A stretch of 11,206 nucleotides of DNA, from positions 1 through 11,206 of the forward strand of contig CAJWOI010000055.1 in the NCBI GenBank assembly GCA_913044255.1, written 5' to 3'. Below, in pieces: positions 6,807 through 11,206 of the stretch (the first letter of the stretch is position 1; the number at the start of each line of letters is the position of its first letter). The notes below the pieces were generated by a model. It was not told where the DNA came from. It saw only the letters and a list, made by a program, of their open reading frames with translations, and made no database searches. Made by a program: the position numbers and the translations under genes. This DNA is from an uncultured Alphaproteobacteria bacterium. GTDB taxonomy: Bacteria; Pseudomonadota; Alphaproteobacteria; UBA7887.

Positions 6807-7232
6807 TTAGGTATTTAAATTTCCCCAACTTGTTACTTTGGTCAGTCGTACTGCAATTACTGGCAATGATTTCAGTTTCATTTCAAGCATTTGCGGGTAC
6901 CGAACCCGAAGCAGTTCTTGAGCCAGTGTATGCTCATTTCCGTTCGCAAGAATTTTTGCATGCCCTCGAAGAAGCACCCAGGCCAGACGTGACCAGTCTT
7001 CATCATATTCGTCGACGACCATCGCTACATTTATGTTCTCCGCGATATTCCGTAGCCGCTTGAGTGTTTTCGGTGCCAACGTCTTCGGTTTCTCGTCAAC
7101 TGTGATGTATATATTATTTTCAGCACGTACAAAACAAACGGGGATCACATGGGGCACGCCAGTCGCATCAGCAGTTGCCAACCGACCGACGCGATGATGT
7201 TGGATAAATTTCTGTTCCGCCGAAGTAAACAT
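6807..7232 (-). CDS. PPOX-class probable F420-dependent protein, Rv0121c/TIGR03668 type
   Basis: A 141-aa split-barrel flavin/F420-binding protein of the pyridoxamine 5'-phosphate oxidase-like superfamily. The pattern matches the Rv0121c-type family: RVGRLATAD-x-x-G-x-PHVIPVCF near residues 14-34, a short NIYITVDEKPK strand (40-50), LKRLRNIAENINVAMVVDEYDEDWSRLAWV (57-86), and a late RYPQM...PVIAVRLTKVTSWG. The DEDWSRL block is especially diagnostic. Family members are predicted to bind F420 and act as oxidoreductases or as F420 binders, but I know of no firm substrate. It lies 126 bp downstream of cofC on the same strand, so it is a plausible user of the cofactor made by the preceding genes. 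The ATG is preceded by GAGTAGGA. Confidence 0.85.
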   Translation of the reverse strand: MFTSAEQKFIQHHRVGRLATADATGVPHVIPVCFVRAENNIYITVDEKPKTLAPKTLKRLRNIAENINVAMVVDEYDEDWSRLAWVLLRGHAKILANGNEHTLAQELLRVRYPQMLEMKLKSLPVIAVRLTKVTSWGNLNT

Positions 7233-7358
7233 TCCTACTCAGTATAAACTGCAAACAACAACAGGAAATTCATTTCTTATTAAGTTTATGTGTTCCTATG
7301 CGTGACGATCTTGATATATTAACTCACTTGGAGATGCACTGGCGAATGGTGCTTCAAG

Positions 7359-7994
7359 TTACCTCACATTTTGCAGCCCATTTGTGAAGTGAGTATCGCG
7401 ATCTCTTCCCTCCAATGCTTGCAGGCGGGAAAAATCAGCAGGTAAGTCGATGTCAAAAGCGAGCGATGGTCGGGAAATGACGATCATATTTAAACCAACA
7501 TTTTCTGCTTCATATTTATGCTTAAAGAAACTGCTCACACCAAACTGAAAGCGGAAAGAGTGACCCGCCGGAACGCACAAGGCGTTCGTTCCATCTCTAC
7601 GTTGGTCTGGAGCAATGGTTGCACCCGCTCGCCCAGCATGTGAAACCAAAGCATGAAGATCATCCGTGCACACAAATGGCAAATCGGCAGGAAGAATCAC
7701 GATTCGCACGGCACCACGTGCTCGAGCCATTTTTGAGGCGTTGGTAAGCGCAGGATTCAAACCGCCGCGAGTAACCTCAAACAAATGACCTACGCCACAC
7801 GAGCGGGCGAATTGTAGCGCCTCAGCGCATCGACTAACGACCACTGTGCTAACGGCAAAAGCCTCTGTGACACGCAAAGTATGGGATAAGAAACGTGCAT
7901 TGAGTTGGTACCGTTCAGAGCGGCCAAGTACAGAGCCAAGCCGTGTCTTTCCAGTAGTCAGTGAACGTACAGGAATAATCGCAACAACACTCAT
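7359..7994 (-). CDS. cofC: CofC/FbiD-type nucleotidyltransferase (F420 side-chain guanylyltransferase)
   Basis: Predicted GTP-dependent enzyme that activates the three-carbon phospho-acid used to build the F420 side chain (2-phospholactate in archaea, phosphoenolpyruvate in actinobacteria, 3-phosphoglycerate in at least one proteobacterium). The 211-aa length is normal. Motifs include the N-terminal AIIPVRSLTTGKTRLG (5-20, nucleotide loop), VILPADLPFV (acidic residue for metal binding), APDQRRDGTNALCVP, FGVSSFFKHKYEAE and the near-C-terminal FDIDLPADF. Its ATG overlaps the cofD stop as ATGA, indicating translational coupling. I cannot tell from sequence which of the three substrates is used. 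It is the last biosynthetic gene before a 126-bp gap. Confidence 0.92.
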   Translation of the reverse strand: MSVVAIIPVRSLTTGKTRLGSVLGRSERYQLNARFLSHTLRVTEAFAVSTVVVSRCAEALQFARSCGVGHLFEVTRGGLNPALTNASKMARARGAVRIVILPADLPFVCTDDLHALVSHAGRAGATIAPDQRRDGTNALCVPAGHSFRFQFGVSSFFKHKYEAENVGLNMIVISRPSLAFDIDLPADFSRLQALEGRDRDTHFTNGLQNVR

Positions 7995-8959
7995 GAGCTA
8001 CCGACTTTTGTGTTGTCCCTGCGAGAAAGAAGTTGGGAGAACTCCATGACTTCACGCGCTAACTGGATTTGATCGTCCGTAGACCGCATCAGAGTTTCAG
8101 TAACTAAAGTCTGGGGTCCTACCACAGATATACTGGCTTCCAAGCCAGAATCTTTGGTATCGATGACCATCCCGTCGAGTAGATCTCCGTAGTAACGAGC
8201 AACACCGAGTGCCGATGCGTCGAGTCCTATTTCCTTAAAAATTTTAGCAACCGGACCCTTTACTGCCTTACCATCTATGATTGGGGAAATAGCAACTACT
8301 GGAGCATTATGGGCAACTAGCCGAGCTCTTACTTCTCGCAGCGCCAAAATTGGTGCGATACTAAGTAGTGGATTAGATGGACAAATTACAATTGCATCAA
8401 CATCCTCGCGGTCAAGAGCCGACATAAATGCTTGGGATGGATTGGCTTTGGTCGCGCCTTCATAATAAATGTTTTTGATCACCGGACCACATTGCTCACG
8501 AACGAAATACATTTGGAACGACATTCTACCGGCTTCTGTTTCAACGACCGTTCGCACTTGCTGGTCACTCATAGGCACAATTGAATGTAAAATTCCGAGG
8601 CGTTTTGTGATTTCCGCAGTGACATCCGACAAATTTTGTCCCTCACTCAACCACGCAGCGCGCATTACGTGAGTCGCAAGATCCTGGTCCCCGAGCCGAA
8701 ACCAACCTTCCCCACCCAGGCGCTCAAGCGCATTCATGAATTTCCAACTCTCTCCGGCAAGACCCCAACCAGCCGTGGTGTTGCTCATACCAGCTAGGGT
8801 GTAAGTTACTGTGTCAAGATCCGGAGAAATTGGAAATCCGAAATGTTCGAAATCGTCGCCGGTATTAACCACGATTAACAATTGATCAGGACTAAGATTT
8901 TTTGCAAAGCCGTTGGCTAACTTCGCACCGCCAACACCTCCGGCCAAAGCAAGAATCAC
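7991..8959 (-). CDS. cofD: CofD/FbiA-type phospho-carboxylate transferase (F420-0 synthesis)
   Basis: Transfers the activated phospho-acid from the CofC product to the deazaflavin FO, releasing GMP and giving F420-0 or its dehydro form. The 322-aa length suits the family. Diagnostic blocks are ALAGGVGGAKLANG (4-17), IVVNTGDDFEHFG (29-41, with the Asp pair that binds metal), SPDLDTVTYTLAG, a central ATKANPSQAF-x-SALDREDVDAIVICPSNPLLSI, and a C-terminal half with VVAISPIIDGKAVKGP. The start is GTG at 8959, overlapping the cofE stop as GTGA; the protein then begins with the expected ILALAGGVGG. Position between cofE and cofC, with overlaps on both sides, supports a tightly coupled operon. Confidence 0.94.
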   Translation of the reverse strand: MILALAGGVGGAKLANGFAKNLSPDQLLIVVNTGDDFEHFGFPISPDLDTVTYTLAGMSNTTAGWGLAGESWKFMNALERLGGEGWFRLGDQDLATHVMRAAWLSEGQNLSDVTAEITKRLGILHSIVPMSDQQVRTVVETEAGRMSFQMYFVREQCGPVIKNIYYEGATKANPSQAFMSALDREDVDAIVICPSNPLLSIAPILALREVRARLVAHNAPVVAISPIIDGKAVKGPVAKIFKEIGLDASALGVARYYGDLLDGMVIDTKDSGLEASISVVGPQTLVTETLMRSTDDQIQLAREVMEFSQLLSRRDNTKVGSS

Positions 8960-9753
8960 TTTGTAGGCTCTCGGAACAAATCCTGCTCCTTAATCCGGAC
9001 TAAGTCCTTGCCCGCGCCGGGTTCCGAATCACATTTAAATCCCCGCACTAATACTACGGGGCGACCCTCATCCGCTTGGCCCATCAGGAGAGATGCGGCC
9101 GCGGCAAGCTCATCCGCAATCGCAACCTGCGTAACTCTCAGCGGGCGTCCAAATAAGTCGGGCGTCCCAGACAAATCCACGAGCGCTGGTACTCCTGCAG
9201 TCCCTAAGGCTGCCCCCGCGGTGCCATTCCGGAAAGCTCGCCCCAAACTATCATTAATCACCACGCCTACATCGACGTGAGCACGTTTTTTAAATCCATC
9301 CCGCAAACGAGCACAGCTTCTATCGGGATCTTCGGGCAATAACAGCACGGCATCACCGCTATCCTGATCAACATTAGACATATCAATCCCAGCATTGGCC
9401 AATACCACCCCAAGCCGATTTTCGACGATGATTGCGCCTTCTCGCTGCCTAATAATTTCTTTCGATTCGGCCAAGATCACTTCAACTAGTCGGGGGTCCT
9501 TGTTTGAAGACTGGGCCAATACCAACGCTGCATCAGATGGGGTAACATCAGCTAAATTCACCACCCGACCCTCTGCCTTAGAAACAATTTTCTGGGCAAT
9601 CACCAAAACGTCGCCGTCGCACAAGTTTTCATTGGTCGAATCGCACTCGTGTAGGATTAACGAAACCAGGTCATCGCCAACACCGACCAACGGCAGGCCT
9701 GTGAAGGCGGTGAACACCAGTTTAGAGGATTTAACAGATTCTGTATGGGACAT
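8956..9753 (-). CDS. cofE: Coenzyme F420-0:L-glutamate ligase (CofE)
   Basis: GTP-dependent ligase that adds glutamate residues to F420-0. Visible motifs: TGLPLVGVGDDL near the N-terminus, DVLVIAQKIVSKAEGRVV, ENRLGVVLANAGIDMSN, PEDPDRSCARLRDG, VVINDSLGRAFRNGTAGAALG and GTPDLFGRPLRVTQVAIADELAAAA. The protein stops after this domain (about 265 aa), so it corresponds to archaeal CofE or the N-terminal half of mycobacterial FbiB, without the C-terminal nitroreductase-like domain. The ATG at 9753 is preferred to an in-frame TTG at 9774, which would sit only 1 nt after the npdG stop; neither has a strong ribosome-binding site. It overlaps cofD by 4 bp. Confidence 0.94.
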   Translation of the reverse strand: MSHTESVKSSKLVFTAFTGLPLVGVGDDLVSLILHECDSTNENLCDGDVLVIAQKIVSKAEGRVVNLADVTPSDAALVLAQSSNKDPRLVEVILAESKEIIRQREGAIIVENRLGVVLANAGIDMSNVDQDSGDAVLLLPEDPDRSCARLRDGFKKRAHVDVGVVINDSLGRAFRNGTAGAALGTAGVPALVDLSGTPDLFGRPLRVTQVAIADELAAAASLLMGQADEGRPVVLVRGFKCDSEPGAGKDLVRIKEQDLFREPTK

Positions 9754-9775
9754 GATCTTGAATCGCAGCTGCAAG

Positions 9776-10465
9776 TCAGTCAGAATTTCTCGTCAGGCTT
9801 GGAAGTCCAGTAATTGATATACCCGCGCCAGCCACCTTGTAACGCTTATTGATTCCGATGAGCACAGAGGTGAGGGCCTCCGCTGCCACCGAGTTTACCA
9901 GAGGCCCGCCGTGAATACCTCGCATTCTTGCAGCTTCTGCCAATTTTATCGCCTCGTTTCGTGCACCCACGTCGTCCCCACAGACTAGAACATCGCAATT
10001 GATTGGTTCATCAATGTTTTTTAAGTGCTCAGCTGACACATTCTGGAACGCAGAGACCACTTTGACTGAACTTCCCAAGCGTTTCTGAATACCAACTACC
10101 GCGGAGCCACCATCCGGAAGTTGAACACGCGCCACTTTGGGCGGCACAAGCGGCACGGTTACATCGATCAGTATTTTACCATGGAGAACGTCACAAACTT
10201 CTTCGACTGTGGCACTTTGCACACTGAAGGGAACAGTAAGAACAACGATGTCCGCCGCAGCGGCAGCGTCTCGATTTTTTGCCGCTTTTAATTCTACTCT
10301 GCAATGTTGCCTGCTGAGACGGTTGGCGACGTTGCGTGCCCGTTCCAGGGAACGTGAACCGAGCGTCACCGGATAGCCGGCGATCGCCCAGCGCAAGGCC
10401 AATGCGCTTCCTTGATCACCAGTTCCTCCCAAAATTGCCAACTTTGGAAAATTTTCACAATCCAC
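9776..10465 (-). CDS. npdG: NADPH:F420 oxidoreductase (NpdG / Fno type)
   Basis: Predicted to exchange hydride between NADP(H) and F420, supplying reduced F420H2 or recycling it. The N-terminal Rossmann fold shows LAILGGTGDQGSALALRWA, followed by VTLGSRSLERA, where the Gly-Ser-Arg suits the NADP 2'-phosphate. Further family blocks are IVVLTVPFSVQSATVEEV, ILIDVTVPLVPPKV, VVSAFQNVSAEHL, CDVLVCGDD, and a C-terminal GPLVNSVAAEALTSVLIGINKRYKVAGAGISITGL. I favour the GTG at 10465, with GAGG 8 nt upstream and only a short lead before the Rossmann strand. An in-frame TTG at 10489, which would overlap the preceding gene by 14 bp, also has an AGAGG and cannot be excluded. It sits between the FO synthase gene and cofE. 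Confidence 0.92.
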   Translation of the reverse strand: MDCENFPKLAILGGTGDQGSALALRWAIAGYPVTLGSRSLERARNVANRLSRQHCRVELKAAKNRDAAAAADIVVLTVPFSVQSATVEEVCDVLHGKILIDVTVPLVPPKVARVQLPDGGSAVVGIQKRLGSSVKVVSAFQNVSAEHLKNIDEPINCDVLVCGDDVGARNEAIKLAEAARMRGIHGGPLVNSVAAEALTSVLIGINKRYKVAGAGISITGLPSLTRNSD

Positions 10466-10475
10466 GTGCACGGCC

Positions 10476-11206
10476 TCAGTGCGTGCCAACTGCTGCGACC
10501 TCTGAAGACGTTCCTATATGAGCGTATTTTCCAGCCGGCACCTGAACCAATGGCGCTAACGGCACCGCAGCAAAGGCTTTAATTCGTTGGTCAACTGGTA
10601 CGGATTGATAAAGGGTAGTTCGTTGTTCGGGCACACGTTCAATTGTGCTAATCAAATTCTCCATGCCGGTCGGCCCCATTTCCTGGCCGTGCTCATTGCC
10701 AGCAGCGCGCGAAATGCTTTCGTTCATTAAAGTACCGCCCAAGTCATTCGCACCAGATTGCAAACACGCGCTAGCGCCATTCGCGCCCAACTTAACCCAC
10801 GATACCTGTATGTTGGGAATTAGCGGGTGCAAGGAGAGACGTGCAATCGAATGCATAAGTATGGTTTCCCGCCAAGTCGGACCTCGACGCGCACAGCCTT
10901 TTAAATAAATTGGAGCCTCCATGTGAACAAAAGGAAGGGGGACAAACTCCGTAAAACCACCAGTCTTGGCTTGAAGATCACGAATTCTTAGTAGGTGGCG
11001 AGCCCAATGAACCGGGTTATCGATGTGACCAAACATAATAGTTGCGGTGGTCCGGAAACCGAGCTGGTGCGCCACCCGCATTACATCCAGCCAACTCGCC
11101 GTATCGAGCTTATCCGGACAGAGTTTGGCACGCACGGAGTCCTCCAATATTTCGGCTGCCGTCCCAGGAAGTGTCCCAAGGCCGGCTTCACGCAACCGCT
11201 CCAGGA
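10476..11206 (-). CDS. FO synthase, CofH subunit or C-terminal half of FbiC (partial)
   Basis: C-terminal part of the radical-SAM enzyme that joins a tyrosine-derived radical to the ribityl-uracil precursor, in making FO, the deazaflavin core of F420. The frame is open to the right edge, so the gene's start and its Cys-x3-Cys-x2-Cys cluster motif lie outside the window. Visible family blocks: LREAGLGTLPGTAAEIL, TATIMFGHIDNPVHWARHL, TGGFTEFVPLPFVHMEAP, PNIQVSWVKLGANGA, GANDLGGTLMNESISRAAG and the closing QRTTLYQSVP. This pattern fits the fused bacterial FbiC as well as stand-alone CofH; length outside the window would decide. About 40 residues follow the conserved end, a slightly long tail. 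It is the most upstream visible gene of the F420 cluster; the npdG start region is at its stop codon. Confidence 0.93.
   Translation of the reverse strand, partial: LERLREAGLGTLPGTAAEILEDSVRAKLCPDKLDTASWLDVMRVAHQLGFRTTATIMFGHIDNPVHWARHLLRIRDLQAKTGGFTEFVPLPFVHMEAPIYLKGCARRGPTWRETILMHSIARLSLHPLIPNIQVSWVKLGANGASACLQSGANDLGGTLMNESISRAAGNEHGQEMGPTGMENLISTIERVPEQRTTLYQSVPVDQRIKAFAAVPLAPLVQVPAGKYAHIGTSSEVAAVGTH

Noticed and set aside
7233..7358. Possible separate promoter between cofC and the PPOX-fold gene
   Set aside because: AT-rich boxes such as TATACT are present, but no -35 box occurs at acceptable spacing and no terminator follows cofC, so read-through is simpler.
9395..9817. Plus-strand open frame of 140 codons opposite cofE
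   Set aside because: It lies fully antisense to cofE and the npdG end, both strongly conserved families, so it is a shadow frame.
1..11206. CRISPR array, insertion sequence, integrase, toxin-antitoxin or defence system
   Set aside because: No direct-repeat/spacer pattern, terminal inverted repeats with a transposase, or matching protein families are visible. The only tandem repeats are the coding MORN units.

Overview
The window looks like a chromosomal segment from a bacterium, probably an uncultured or environmental proteobacterium. This is inferred from the gene content: a zeta-class maleylacetoacetate isomerase, a TAXI-type TRAP transporter, a crotonase and a periplasmic MORN protein beside a coenzyme F420 pathway. 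Base composition is moderate, roughly half G+C by eye. I cannot fix the lineage from sequence alone. No tRNA, rRNA, CRISPR array, transposase or integrase was seen, and all genes appear intact apart from the one cut by the right edge.

Left part (1-1930): a PaaG-like enoyl-CoA hydratase/isomerase on the minus strand diverges from maiA on the plus strand. They share a 280-bp intergenic region with a hyphenated palindrome built around -35-like hexamers. Both fit catabolism of aromatic or acyl-CoA compounds.

Middle (1931-6222): on the minus strand, a TAXI solute-binding protein gene lies upstream of a fused 4TM-12TM TRAP permease gene. Together they make a complete two-gene secondary uptake system. 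The permease carries an apparent tandem duplication of its N-terminal four-helix module. A plus-strand gene for an exported protein with six regular 23-residue MORN repeats diverges from the TAXI gene.

Right part (6228-11206): an F420 gene cluster, all on the minus strand and transcribed from the right edge leftwards. The order is FO synthase (CofH half or FbiC C-terminus, cut by the window edge), npdG (F420:NADP oxidoreductase), cofE, cofD, cofC, then a Rv0121c/TIGR03668-type PPOX-fold protein and a VOC-family metalloprotein. A rho-independent terminator follows. Stop/start overlaps (GTGA, ATGA) join cofE-cofD-cofC. The genes shown cover the end of deazaflavin (FO) synthesis, activation of the phospho-carboxylate (CofC), its transfer to FO (CofD), glutamylation (CofE) and reduction of F420 with NADPH (NpdG). 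The two terminal genes are plausible F420-using or co-regulated enzymes. No FbiB-type reductase domain is fused to CofE, so the route to the final side chain is open.
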